DNA from: CAIUGU01 sp031398625 | GTDB lineage: Bacteria > Pseudomonadota > Gammaproteobacteria > Steroidobacterales > Steroidobacteraceae | Direction of reading: 5' to 3' | Assembly (NCBI GenBank): GCA_031398625.1 | Contig: JANNNQ010000154.1 | Location: 1-40,474 of the forward strand | DNA: 40,474 nt | Shown here: positions 22,851 to 32,176 of the stretch, one piece after another | How positions within the stretch are numbered: position 1 is the first letter of the stretch | Layout: each line of letters begins with the position of its first letter | Notes under the pieces: model-generated | The model's database searches: none | The model's input: only the letters and a program-made list of their open reading frames with translations | Told to the model about the DNA's origin: nothing | Position numbers and translations under genes: made by a program

Positions 22851-23879
22851 ATGGGTGGCAAGCGGCAGAAGCTCATCGATATCGCCGAACTGCTGCGGCT
22901 GACTCCGATCCTGCGCAAGGTTCACGACCGGGGTCGAAGCAGCCTGGTGATCCTCGCGTATCACCGCGTCATGCCCGTCGACCTGCCGGACACCTATCCT
23001 TTCGATCTCGACCTGATCAGTGCGACACCCGGCGAGTTTGCCTGGCAGATGGAGTATCTCGCCCGGCACTGCCAGCCGGTGTCGCTGGCGCAGATCGTTG
23101 CGCACATGGATGCCGGCGAGCCGTTGCCCGAAGGGGCCGTGGCGGTCACGTTCGACGACGGGTTCGTCGATACCCACCTTCACGCCTTCCCTGTCCTCAA
23201 GCGGCTCCAGATTCCAGCGACCGTCTTTGTCACGACGGATTACATCGAGAGCGGGGAGCCTTTCTGGTTCGAGCTTGCGGCCTATCTCATGATGCACATC
23301 GAGCCCGGTGCGATCCGGGTCGAGGAAAGCCGGCAGAGCTTTCCGTTCGGACCGACCAATACAGAACGGCGAGCCAGTATCAGGCGCATCCACCAGATAT
23401 TGAAGGTCCTGCCCAATGGACGCCGTGCGGCGATGATCCACGACTGGTCGTCGCGTTTTTCGGAAGGCCTCGATGCCCTGATTTCCGAGCTGAGCCGGCC
23501 GCTCAACTGGCGGCAGATCCGGGAGATGGCAGAACAGGGAATCGAGTTCGGGTCGCATACCTTGAGCCACCCCAACCTGACGCGACTCGCGGATACGGAC
23601 CTGGCGCGGGAATTGACGGAGTCGCGCCGGATCCTCGAACAGCGGATTGAACGCAAGGTCGAGGCCTTGGGGTATCCCATCGGGACTGCGGAGGCTTACG
23701 ATGAGCGCGTCATGCAGGCGGCGGCCAAAAGCGGCTATCGCCTTGCGGTGACGTACGTACCGGGAGTGAACTGGCAGGCCGCGGGGCATCGTTATGAGCT
23801 GCGGCGGCAGGGCATCAGCAGGGACATGTCGCGTTCCTATTTTCGCGGTCTCGTGAACCTCCCTGAATGGATCAGCTGA
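22851..23879 (+). CDS. second polysaccharide deacetylase family protein
   Basis: 342 residues. NodB motifs: VTFDDGFVDTH (Asp102, Asp103) and SHTLSHPNL (about 235-245). ILAYHRVMP near the N-terminus is common in the longer deacetylases of EPS loci. It is clearly different from the deacetylase at 20877, so the polymer may be deacetylated twice or at different sites. GAAGGA 10 bases upstream supports the ATG; an in-frame GTG at 22827 is possible. Confidence 0.9.
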   Translation: MGGKRQKLIDIAELLRLTPILRKVHDRGRSSLVILAYHRVMPVDLPDTYPFDLDLISATPGEFAWQMEYLARHCQPVSLAQIVAHMDAGEPLPEGAVAVTFDDGFVDTHLHAFPVLKRLQIPATVFVTTDYIESGEPFWFELAAYLMMHIEPGAIRVEESRQSFPFGPTNTERRASIRRIHQILKVLPNGRRAAMIHDWSSRFSEGLDALISELSRPLNWRQIREMAEQGIEFGSHTLSHPNLTRLADTDLARELTESRRILEQRIERKVEALGYPIGTAEAYDERVMQAAAKSGYRLAVTYVPGVNWQAAGHRYELRRQGISRDMSRSYFRGLVNLPEWIS

Positions 23880-23897
23880 GATCCCACCCGGACTAGC

Positions 23898-25355
23898 GTG
23901 CAGGACAGGATCTTCGCCGGCTTGCGATCGTATGCGGCAGCCAAGCTCGCAACGCAGGTCATTTCCTGGGTGGGAACGGTCCTCGTCGTGCGCGTCATCG
24001 ACAGCGACGCGCTCGGGCTGTTTGCCATCGCTTTCGTCGTCTTCAACTATGCGTCATTGATCTTCGAGGGCGGGTTTGCAGAAGCGCTGGTGCAACGGCC
24101 TCCCCAGCCCGGCCCCGAGCGCCAGGCCGTGTTCACGCTGCTTATCGCCGCTGGCCTGGCATTCGCGACGGGATTGTTGCTGATTGCCGGGCCGGCTGGA
24201 CGAATCCTGGGTGAGCCTGCGGTGGTCCCGTTCATTTCGCTGTCGGCCCTGTCCCTCGTCATGACTTCGCTCGCGGTGCTGCCCTACGCGCAACTCGCCC
24301 GCGCAATGGCTTTCCCGCGACTGGCGGCCATCGATGCGGCACAGGCGCTACTGACGACGCTGATCACCGTCGGGCTTGCCTATCGGGGATTCGGAGCCTG
24401 GGCGCTGATGTCGGGTGCGGTGGCAGGCGCGGTCTTCCGGACACTGGCGCTCAATCTCGCCGCGCGCGGCTCGATGCGGCTGACACGATCCATGGGTTCC
24501 GCCATCCGCTATGTTCGCTTTGGGGGCCTCGTGTTCGCTGATGCGGTGCTGTGGCTGGCCTACACGACGGCGGACACCCTCATGCTCGGGCGCTGGGCAG
24601 GGGTAACGGCGCTTGGCTACTACCGTCTGGGACAGGAGGTCGCGAACCTGGGACTGGAGAAGATCTCGACGATCGTCAACCAGGTTGCGCTGCCTGCCTA
24701 TGCTGAACTGGGCGATGACCGGCGGGGGATCGCACGCCTGTCGCTTGAAACGATCAGGACCCACGCCGTCATCGGCTTTCCGGTCTTCTGGGGGCTTGCC
24801 GCGGTTGCCGGCGTGGCAGTGCCCGTCCTGTTCGGGCAGCGCTGGAGCGACGCCATCTTCCCGCTCGTGTCGTTCGCGATCGTTGCCCCGCTGCGCCTCA
24901 TCAGCAGCATCGAATCGCCGGCGATGACCGGCACCGGGCGTCCCGACGTGCTGGTAAAGACCAAACTGTTCGTCGCGCCCTGCATGGTTGCCGCACTCGC
25001 ATTCGGCAGCTACCACGGCGGGACAACGGGGGCGGCGTGGGTCTGGCTGCTATTGTTTCCGGTGCTCCAGCTGGCCGCCTTCCGGATCATCCTGCGGACG
25101 ATCGGCATCGGGTATCGCGCGGTCTGGACAGTCGTTCGCGGGTCGTTGTCGGCGGGCGTGCTGATGGGTGCGGTCGTGACCGGTTCGCTCGCGATCATGG
25201 CGGCATGGCAATGGCCACCGCTGCTGCAGTTGCTGCTGGGGGTGGCTCTGGGAGCGATCATCTATGCGGTCGCGCTTAAGCTCCTGGACGCAGAAGCCTT
25301 CCGACTGACGCAGCAACGCGTTCGCCGTCTGGCCGGCCTTCCCGCCCATGCATAG
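23898..25355 (+). CDS. lipopolysaccharide/EPS flippase (Wzx-like)
   Basis: 485 residues with about 12-14 hydrophobic helices and few charges, matching the polysaccharide transporter (PST/MOP) superfamily. It would flip undecaprenyl-linked repeat units to the periplasmic face. A GTG start (23898) gives MQDRIFAGLRSYAAAKLATQVISWV, the amphipathic beginning usual for Wzx. Its end overlaps the next gene by 8 bases. Confidence 0.9.
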   Translation: MQDRIFAGLRSYAAAKLATQVISWVGTVLVVRVIDSDALGLFAIAFVVFNYASLIFEGGFAEALVQRPPQPGPERQAVFTLLIAAGLAFATGLLLIAGPAGRILGEPAVVPFISLSALSLVMTSLAVLPYAQLARAMAFPRLAAIDAAQALLTTLITVGLAYRGFGAWALMSGAVAGAVFRTLALNLAARGSMRLTRSMGSAIRYVRFGGLVFADAVLWLAYTTADTLMLGRWAGVTALGYYRLGQEVANLGLEKISTIVNQVALPAYAELGDDRRGIARLSLETIRTHAVIGFPVFWGLAAVAGVAVPVLFGQRWSDAIFPLVSFAIVAPLRLISSIESPAMTGTGRPDVLVKTKLFVAPCMVAALAFGSYHGGTTGAAWVWLLLFPVLQLAAFRIILRTIGIGYRAVWTVVRGSLSAGVLMGAVVTGSLAIMAAWQWPPLLQLLLGVALGAIIYAVALKLLDAEAFRLTQQRVRRLAGLPAHA

Positions 25356-26463
25356 CCCCCTGCCAACAGTTCCCGCATTGGCCGTGAGGCTGTGGTCCGA
25401 GGCGGAATTTGCTGCGGGCCGTGATCCCTGGCAACAGGTGCTGTCAGCGTCGAGCGCAGATCCGTTGTTCATGTCCTGGGATTGGCAGTGGCGCTGGTGG
25501 CGCCATCACGCGCCCTCACTGGGCGCAAATCTCCGCCTGCTTGCTTGCTACTCGACTGCGGGGGAACTGCTCGGGTTGCTGCCGTTGTATGAGCGCAAGG
25601 TCCGGCTGCGGGGGGGGATGCGCTGCCTGCGGCTGGAAGTGAATGGGCTCGCCTGGCGCGAACCAGGCATCGTCTTTTCCGAGTATCTCGACCTGATCGC
25701 CGTACGAGGGCAGGAGGCGGCGGTGATTGCCGCCGTGGCTGCGTGGATCACGGCGGAATCGTCGTGGGAGGACCTCGTATTCCCTTGCACCCGGGAGGAC
25801 AGCTTGCTCAGCCGCCTCGCCACGCGACTGCGTGTCGTGGGTACTTTGCGCACCATCGACAGGCTGGAAGCCCATGCCGTCCACCTCGACAAGCCTTTTG
25901 CGGCCTACGTGGAGTCCTTGCCCTCCGGTACGCGTCGCCGGGCCTTCCATCAACGGCGGAAGCTTCATGGGTGCAAGGTGGAGTACGCAGGCAGGTCCGA
26001 AGTGGGTGATTATCTGGAAGGCCTCTGGACACTCCGGAGCCAACGTTGGGGGGAGGTGGAAGGGGCAGCCGCCAGGGCATTTCACCTCGACCTTGCTGCC
26101 GACATGGCTGGCTCAGGACGACTCCGGCTTTCGCGCCTCATTGCAGCCGGTGAGCCCATTTCCTACCTCTACGACGTGCGGGCGGGCGCAACCGAGTATT
26201 ACCTGCAGTCCGGCTTCGAGCCTGCTGCGGTGGAAGGAGTGTCGCCGGGATACCTGCATCTCGGGTATGCGCTCGAGGCTGCTGCCGCGGGCCAGTGCGA
26301 GCGGTTCGACCTGCTCGCGGGCGGGGGCAGGCATCGGGACTACAAGCGGGACTTCAATCCAGGAGTGACGCCCCTCGTGTGCCATCACCTGGTTCGCGCC
26401 GGATGGCTGCGGCTGCTGCACGCCGTGCATCGGCTGCTGGGCGGGCGTCGCCCAGGCCCTTGA
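25348..26463 (+). CDS. GNAT-type acyltransferase, CelD/BcsL-like
   Basis: 371 residues related to the Acetyltransf_6 (CelD/BcsL) family: a first half with MSWDWQWRWWRHHAP and LLGLLPLYERKV, and a second half with RRRAFHQRRKLH, YLYDVRAGATEYYLQSGFEP and FDLLAGGGRHRDYKRDF. It probably attaches an acyl group to a sugar or nucleotide sugar in EPS assembly. It overlaps the flippase by 8 bases, suggesting coupling. Confidence 0.85.
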   Translation: MHSPLPTVPALAVRLWSEAEFAAGRDPWQQVLSASSADPLFMSWDWQWRWWRHHAPSLGANLRLLACYSTAGELLGLLPLYERKVRLRGGMRCLRLEVNGLAWREPGIVFSEYLDLIAVRGQEAAVIAAVAAWITAESSWEDLVFPCTREDSLLSRLATRLRVVGTLRTIDRLEAHAVHLDKPFAAYVESLPSGTRRRAFHQRRKLHGCKVEYAGRSEVGDYLEGLWTLRSQRWGEVEGAAARAFHLDLAADMAGSGRLRLSRLIAAGEPISYLYDVRAGATEYYLQSGFEPAAVEGVSPGYLHLGYALEAAAAGQCERFDLLAGGGRHRDYKRDFNPGVTPLVCHHLVRAGWLRLLHAVHRLLGGRRPGP

Positions 26464-26591
26464 AGCCGCCTGCCGGAACCCGGCATCAGTCACAAAAACA
26501 ACAGTAAATCGAAGCACTTAGTAGCTTTTCCTGACTCGCGCTGTGTAGTCTAGCCACACCCCGCCGTAAGGACCGTCCCCTCGTTGCGCCA
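26464..26591 (+). other. intergenic region with a hairpin, possible internal promoter
   Basis: A TGCCGG-AAC-CCGGCA hairpin (26471-26485) lies just after the acyltransferase stop but lacks a T-tract. It is followed by an unusually A+T-rich stretch (CACAAAAACAACAGTAAATC), and TAGTCT near 26547 could be a -10 box with no good -35 partner. This 128-base gap is among the longest inside the EPS run, so transcription may restart here. Confidence 0.3.
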
Positions 26592-27788
26592 ATGCGAATC
26601 CTGTTCCTGACGCACCGAATCCCGTATCCGCCGAACAAGGGCGACAAGATCCGGGCCTTCCACATTCTCGAGCACCTGGGCCGTCGTCACGAGGTCCACT
26701 TGGCGACCCTCATCGACGATGCGGCCGACCTCGCCGGGATCCCCGAACTCGGCAAGCGGGTTGCCGGCACTCTCCATGCCCGGATCGATCAGCCCGGCCG
26801 CAAGCTGTTCGCGCTGCGGGAGATGCTTCGCGCGGGCTCGATCACCGTCCGGCATTTCTACGCCCCGGTGCTGCAACAGCAGATCGATGCATTGCTGGAT
26901 CGCCTGCCGTTCGATGCCGTCTTCTGTTCCTCGTCGCCGATGGCGGAATACGTGTTCCGCTCACGCCATGCCAGCGGCCAGCTCCGCAAGGCAATCAGGC
27001 TCATGGACCTGATCGATGTGGATTCCTTCAAGTGGAGCCAGTATGCGGAGCGCAGTCCGTTCTGGAGTGCCTGGGTCTATCGTCACGAAGCGAGGGCCCT
27101 GGGAGTGTACGAGCAGCGGATTGCGCGAGAGTTCGACAGGCTGTTTGTCGTCAGCGAGCAGGAAAGGACCTTCTTCCCCGGCGGACCTCCTGCCAACCTC
27201 CAGGCGATGTCCAATGGAGTGGACCTCGGATTCTTTGCACCGCGTCTGCCGCCCGCTCCTCCACTCGGCGCTCATGCGCTCGTGTTCACAGGCGTGATGG
27301 ACTACTGGCCGAACGTGGAGGGCGTGAGCTGGTTTGTCGAGAAGGTATTCCCTCGCATCCAGGCCGAGTTGCCCGATACGCAGCTGTTCATTGTCGGCAC
27401 CCGCCCGGTGCCGGAAATCCGCAAGCTGGCGGCGGTGCGCGGTGTCACGGTCACAGGCTTCGTCAATGATGTCCGCGACTACATCGCGGGAGCCACTCTC
27501 TGTGTGGCCCCCCTGCGCATAGCGCGGGGTATCCAGAACAAGGTGCTCGAAGCGATGGCCATGGCCAAGGCCGTGGTGGCCACGCCCCAGGCGTACGAAG
27601 GCGTGGAGGCTGCCGCCGGAGAGGACATCGTCGTTGCCGAGGGAGAGGCCGGATTTGCAGAGGCTGTGGTGGCGCTCCTGCGTGACCCGGGTCGGGCCGC
27701 GCGCATCGGTGCCAATGCCCGGCGCCGTGTTGAACAACAGTACACGTGGCAGGGGAACCTTTCCCGGCTGCACGCTGCGGGACTCTAG
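26592..27788 (+). CDS. XrtA/PEP-CTERM system GT4 glycosyltransferase
   Basis: 398 residues with the GT-B fold. The N-terminus MRILFLTHRIPYPPNKGDKIR is the signature of the glycosyltransferase family tied to XrtA loci. The C-terminal half has the nucleotide-sugar site (VFTGVMDYWPNVEGV, GTRPVPEIRKLA, GIQNKVLEAMAMAKAVVATPQAYEG). It is a cytoplasmic, retaining transferase that adds one sugar of the repeat unit. Confidence 0.92.
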   Translation: MRILFLTHRIPYPPNKGDKIRAFHILEHLGRRHEVHLATLIDDAADLAGIPELGKRVAGTLHARIDQPGRKLFALREMLRAGSITVRHFYAPVLQQQIDALLDRLPFDAVFCSSSPMAEYVFRSRHASGQLRKAIRLMDLIDVDSFKWSQYAERSPFWSAWVYRHEARALGVYEQRIAREFDRLFVVSEQERTFFPGGPPANLQAMSNGVDLGFFAPRLPPAPPLGAHALVFTGVMDYWPNVEGVSWFVEKVFPRIQAELPDTQLFIVGTRPVPEIRKLAAVRGVTVTGFVNDVRDYIAGATLCVAPLRIARGIQNKVLEAMAMAKAVVATPQAYEGVEAAAGEDIVVAEGEAGFAEAVVALLRDPGRAARIGANARRRVEQQYTWQGNLSRLHAAGL

Positions 27789-27801
27789 GGCTGGAAACAT
27801 C

Positions 27802-30402
27802 TTGAGCGATTTCACCATTCCGTTGCGGATTCGCGAGACTAACGGCCTGCCACGCGAGGCAGAAGCCATCCGTACAGGCGTGCCTCTTCCCATGGGACTG
27901 GTCAACGACCCCGCCGAACTGTGCGCGTCGATTGCCGGGCGTTCGCTGCCTTTCCAGGCGAGACCGCTCGCGTTCTGGCGAGACCGCAGTATCAAGTGGG
28001 TGCTGGTGGATGCCGTTGTGCCTGTCGCTGCTGTGTCGGAAGCAGCGATCCGGATTGGCCGGGTGGCCGCAGGAACTTCCGCGGCTCATGCAGGGATACG
28101 GATTGCGCGATTCGAAACCAGTATCCAGGTGGATACGGGCCCGGCCCGATTCGACGTACCCCTGCTCGGGAGCAGGCTGTTGGCCCGAGTGCAGTCGGAC
28201 AAGGGCTCCTTGCTGGGCGAAAACGGAGTGGAGTGCTCGCTGGTCGATGGCGCGAACAATCGTTTTGTCGCGGTCACCGAGACCCTGGACGTCGAAGAAT
28301 CAGGCGAAGTCCGTGCGACCTTGCTTGCTGCGGGTGGGTTTGCGGGAGCAGCTGCTGCCCCGCCGGTGCGTTTCACTGCGCGCCTTGTATTCATTGCTGG
28401 CTCGGCGAGCCTCCAGGTCGAGTTCAAGATCTGGAATCCCCAGCCCGCCCTGCATCCAGGCGGTCTCTGGGATCTGGGTGATCCGGGCTCCTTTCATTTT
28501 CGTGACCTGTCGATCGTCTGCCACGCGGCCAAGGCGGTGGACGTCGAGTGGTACGGCGAAGACCCCGCACGGAAGCAGCGCAGTTCCGCCCCGTCAGGCA
28601 CGGTGTACCAGGACTCCAGTGGTGGTGAGCGATGGAACTCCCCAAACCACGTTGATCGCAACTCCAGGCTGACGGTGGCATTTCGCGGCTATCGGGTGAC
28701 TGAAACCGCGGATGGAGCTGCCCCCGTCGTGACAGGCAGCGGCCATCGCGCAACCCCGGGCGTCTTCAGCCCTGGACCAGGCGGAATGGGAGTCGCAGTC
28801 CGCGATTTCTGGCAGTCGTTTCCAAAAGCACTCCGCTGGCGCAGGGAATCGCTGCATGTCGCGCTATTTCCGGAAGAATGCGCTGCGGGTTTCGAATTGC
28901 AGGGGGGTGAGCAGAAGCGCCATATCTTCCTGCTGGATTTCGATCCCGCAGTCGATGGCACTCGACTGCAGGCATTCCAGCATCCCGTGGAAGTAGCGGT
29001 CGACGCAGGCTGGGTGGAGCGATCGGGCGCGATTTCATGGTTCACCGCTGCGTCCGACAATGACGATGCGACCTATCGCGACTACATCAACCAGATCGTG
29101 GCAGGCTCGCATTCGTTCTTTGCCAAGCGCGAGCTCATCGACGAGTACGGCTGGAGGAACTTCGGCGACCTGTATGCGGATCACGAGGCCGTACATCACG
29201 CCGGCCCGGAACCTTTCATCTCCCATTACAACAACCAGTACGATTTCATCTATGGCGCCTTCCTCAACTACCTGCGGACCGGCGATGCAAGGTGGCGCGA
29301 GCTGATGCTGGACTCTGCCCGGCACAGCATCGACATCGACATCTATCGTACCCAGGGTGACAAGTCTGCCTTCAATGGCGGTCTTTTCTGGCACACCGAT
29401 CATTACAAGCCTGCGGCGACTTCGACTCACCGGACTTACAGCAAGGCCAATGCAGGTGGGGGCAGTTACGGGGGCGGGCCTGCAAACGAGCAGGATTATT
29501 CCTCCGGCTTTCTCGCGTGCTACTACCTGACCGGCGATCCGGAGGCGGCGGGTACGGTGCGCATGCTCGCGGACTGGGTATGCGCGATGGACGATGGTTC
29601 GCAGACCCTGTTTGCCATCGTCGATGAGGCGCCGACAGGATTCGCGAGCTCAAGCCGGGACCGGCACTATCACGGGCCTGGTCGTGGCGCAGGGAATTCG
29701 ATCAATACCCTCATGGATGCCTATGCCGTAGGGGGCAACCGGCAATACTGGCTCAAGGCGGAGGAACTGATCCGGCGGTGCATTCATCCCGCAGATGACA
29801 TCGCCTCGTTGCAGCTCGATGATCCGGAGAACCGCTGGTCGTACCTGGTCTTCCTGCAGGTACTCGGCAAGTACCTGGGTCAGAAGCTCGAACAGGGTGA
29901 GACGGATTACATGTTCTGGTATGCGCGGGACAGCCTGTTGCACTTCGCACGGTGGGTGCTGGCGAACGAGGTGCCCTACAAGGACGTGCTGCACAAGGTC
30001 GAGTTGCCCACGGAGACCTGGCCGGCGCATGACATCCGGAAGTGCCACGTCCTGTATCTTGCGTCCAGGTACGGCGGGGGCATCGCAGAGACTGAGTCCT
30101 TCACGAGTCGCGCGGAGTTCTTTTTCAGGCGCTGCATGGAGGATCTGCTCAGCTTCCCGACGGCATATTTCACGCGACCGCTGGTCATCCTCTGTGTCTA
30201 CGGCGGGGTGCACGATTACTTCAGCAAGGTGGCTGCCAGCGCCCCGTTGCCGGTTGCACACGCCTATTCCTTCGGTGAGCCGGAGCGTTTCGAGCCACAA
30301 AGGGCTCGCTTGGGGGCGACACTCAGGCGAAAAACGACTCTGGTTCGTGACGAGGTGGCGCGGATGCTGCGACAGAAGCTTCATGCCTTGCGTAAACGGT
30401 AA
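27802..30402 (+). CDS. exo-rhamnogalacturonan-lyase/YetA-like protein
   Basis: 866 residues from a TTG start at 27802 (GGAA 5-8 bases upstream), beginning MSDFTIPLRIRETNGLPREAEAIRTG. The N-terminal half looks like a RIFT-barrel beta domain (PLPMGLV, LPFQARPLAFWRDRSIKWVLVD); the second half looks like an alpha/alpha toroid (WRNFGDLYADHEAVHH about 450-465, YNNQYDFIYGAFLNYLRTGD about 476-495, FWHTDHYKP about 530). This combination fits the PcRGLX/YetA family of carbohydrate lyases. No signal peptide is visible, which is odd for an enzyme acting on a secreted polymer. It might trim EPS or act on lipid-linked intermediates. The family call is by motif memory and could be a related glycosidase. Confidence 0.65.
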   Translation: MSDFTIPLRIRETNGLPREAEAIRTGVPLPMGLVNDPAELCASIAGRSLPFQARPLAFWRDRSIKWVLVDAVVPVAAVSEAAIRIGRVAAGTSAAHAGIRIARFETSIQVDTGPARFDVPLLGSRLLARVQSDKGSLLGENGVECSLVDGANNRFVAVTETLDVEESGEVRATLLAAGGFAGAAAAPPVRFTARLVFIAGSASLQVEFKIWNPQPALHPGGLWDLGDPGSFHFRDLSIVCHAAKAVDVEWYGEDPARKQRSSAPSGTVYQDSSGGERWNSPNHVDRNSRLTVAFRGYRVTETADGAAPVVTGSGHRATPGVFSPGPGGMGVAVRDFWQSFPKALRWRRESLHVALFPEECAAGFELQGGEQKRHIFLLDFDPAVDGTRLQAFQHPVEVAVDAGWVERSGAISWFTAASDNDDATYRDYINQIVAGSHSFFAKRELIDEYGWRNFGDLYADHEAVHHAGPEPFISHYNNQYDFIYGAFLNYLRTGDARWRELMLDSARHSIDIDIYRTQGDKSAFNGGLFWHTDHYKPAATSTHRTYSKANAGGGSYGGGPANEQDYSSGFLACYYLTGDPEAAGTVRMLADWVCAMDDGSQTLFAIVDEAPTGFASSSRDRHYHGPGRGAGNSINTLMDAYAVGGNRQYWLKAEELIRRCIHPADDIASLQLDDPENRWSYLVFLQVLGKYLGQKLEQGETDYMFWYARDSLLHFARWVLANEVPYKDVLHKVELPTETWPAHDIRKCHVLYLASRYGGGIAETESFTSRAEFFFRRCMEDLLSFPTAYFTRPLVILCVYGGVHDYFSKVAASAPLPVAHAYSFGEPERFEPQRARLGATLRRKTTLVRDEVARMLRQKLHALRKR

Positions 30403-30441
30403 TCGCAGGCCCATGGGACGAACTTTTCGAAGGCACCGGCC

Positions 30442-31035
30442 ATGAAAGCCGTCATCAAGGCCTGCCTTTTTGCCGCGGCAGTGGTGGGCGTTTCGCCCCT
30501 CATTCTCCTGTCCTGGATCGAATCGCGCGTGGGCCGGAATGAGCTGATCTTTACGGGTTGCGCCCAGCTTCTGGCGCTGGTGCCCAGCCATCCAGGTGTC
30601 TTGCTGCGTGCCGCTTTCTACTGGGGCGCGTTGACCTCCTGTTCGTGGGAGACGCATATTGGTTTCGGCTCCCTCTTTACCCATCGGGGAGCCCGGATTT
30701 CGCGGAACGTGTCGACAGGTGCGTACTGTGTCCTCGGCCATGTCACCGTTGGAGCGGGCGTCATGATGGGCAGCCGGGTCAGCATTCCCAGTGGCAAACG
30801 TCAGCACTTCGACGAGGATGGCAGGGTCGTCGCTGCAGCCCGCTACGATACGGTCACGATCGGGGCAGGGACCTGGGTCGGCGAAGGCGCCATCATCCTG
30901 GCCGATGTCGGAGAGGGTTGCGTGGTTTCCGCGGGTGCGGTCGTGACCCGTTCCATGCCCGGCCAGAGCATCGTCGGCGGCAACCCCGCCCAGGTCCTCA
31001 AGTCGCTGCCGGGTCGGGACGAGAGCCGCGCATGA
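30442..31035 (+). CDS. hexapeptide-repeat acyltransferase
   Basis: 197 residues. An N-terminal hydrophobic helix (about 5-25) is followed by left-handed beta-helix repeats (FGSLFTHRGARISRNVSTGAYCVLGHVTVGAGVMMGS and VTIGAGTWVGEGAIILADVGEGCVVSAGAVV). The C-terminus GNPAQVLKSL is typical of sugar O-acetyltransferases of the serine acetyltransferase/WcaF type. It probably O-acetylates a sugar of the repeat unit. Its stop overlaps the next start (ATGA). Confidence 0.88.
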   Translation: MKAVIKACLFAAAVVGVSPLILLSWIESRVGRNELIFTGCAQLLALVPSHPGVLLRAAFYWGALTSCSWETHIGFGSLFTHRGARISRNVSTGAYCVLGHVTVGAGVMMGSRVSIPSGKRQHFDEDGRVVAAARYDTVTIGAGTWVGEGAIILADVGEGCVVSAGAVVTRSMPGQSIVGGNPAQVLKSLPGRDESRA

Positions 31036-32171
31036 TCGCCAGGCGGCTTGTGGTGTTCGCCGATGACTGGGGTCGGCACCCCTCGAGTGCACAGCACCTC
31101 GTGAAGCCATTGCTTCAATCCCGGGCCGTCACCTGGATCAACACGATCGGCACTCGCACGGTCCAGCTCGATGCCGCGCTGCTTCGCCGTGGCGTGCAGA
31201 AGCTGCGTCAATGGAGCGGGCAGCGCGACCCATCGCCGGAGCCCGAGGGTGCTGGCAGCAGACCCGACATCCTGAATCCGGCGATGTACCCGGGGTTCCG
31301 CAATCGATTTCAGCGCCATTTGAACGCGGCACTGCTCGGAAGGGCGATGGAGAAACATCTCCCGGACCTGGGTGACGCCGTGGTCCTGAGCACGATTCCG
31401 ATCGTGGCTGACCTTCCTGCGCGCGTGCGGGCATGGCGGTGGGTGTACTACTGCGTGGACGACTTTTCCGCCTGGCCTGGCCTCGATTCAGGACCTCTGG
31501 CCGCCATGGAGGCTGCCTTCGTCCAGCGTGCCGATCGATTGGTTGCCGCGGGCGATAACCTCGCTGGCCGGCTTCAGGCCATGGGCAGGACCCCGGAAGT
31601 GATTTCACATGGCATTGAGCTGGAGCACTGGCGTGCTCCTGTTTCGCCTTCAGCTCGACTGCGGGAGGTGCAAGGTCCGGTTGTGCTGTTCTGGGGCCTC
31701 ATCGATCGCCGTCTGGATCCAGCATTCCTAGATGCGCTCAGTCGGCGCCTTGAGGGCGGGACCATCGTGCTCGCCGGGCCGGAGCAGAATCCCGATCCCG
31801 TGCTCGATACATTGTCCCGGGTGCGGCGGATCGGGCCGGTTCCGTATGGGGAACTGCCTGCCCTGGCGGCCGGCGCCGCCGTACTCGTGATGCCTTACGC
31901 AGATCTGCCAGTTACACGCGCCATGCAGCCCCTCAAGCTGAAAGAATATCTGGCCTGCGGGTTGCCGGTCGTCTGCTCGGCGCTACCTGCGGTCGCTGCC
32001 TGGAAAGATTGCCTGGACGTCGTCGATTCTGCGGACCAGTTCGCGGAACGGGTGGTAATGCGGCTGCTAACCGGCCTCGATGCGCAGCAGAGGGTGGCGC
32101 GCCAGCGGCTGGCGGGTGAATCCTGGGTGGCGAAGTCGCAACGGCTGGAACGGATCCTGTTCGAAGAGTGA
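31032..32171 (+). CDS. glycosyltransferase, GT-B fold
   Basis: 379 residues. The N-terminus MIARRLVVFADDWGRHPSS, the motif YYCVDDFSAWPG near the middle and the C-terminal domain (VVLFWGLIDRRLDP, GPVPYGELPALAAGAAVLVMPY, MQPLKLKEYLACGLPVV) mark a GT1/GT4-type sugar transferase. The ATG at 31032 overlaps the acyltransferase stop by 4 bases; the longer open frame upstream is antisense to nothing and lies over the acyltransferase in another frame, so it was rejected. Confidence 0.85.
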   Translation: MIARRLVVFADDWGRHPSSAQHLVKPLLQSRAVTWINTIGTRTVQLDAALLRRGVQKLRQWSGQRDPSPEPEGAGSRPDILNPAMYPGFRNRFQRHLNAALLGRAMEKHLPDLGDAVVLSTIPIVADLPARVRAWRWVYYCVDDFSAWPGLDSGPLAAMEAAFVQRADRLVAAGDNLAGRLQAMGRTPEVISHGIELEHWRAPVSPSARLREVQGPVVLFWGLIDRRLDPAFLDALSRRLEGGTIVLAGPEQNPDPVLDTLSRVRRIGPVPYGELPALAAGAAVLVMPYADLPVTRAMQPLKLKEYLACGLPVVCSALPAVAAWKDCLDVVDSADQFAERVVMRLLTGLDAQQRVARQRLAGESWVAKSQRLERILFEE

Positions 32172-32176
32172 GGCTG

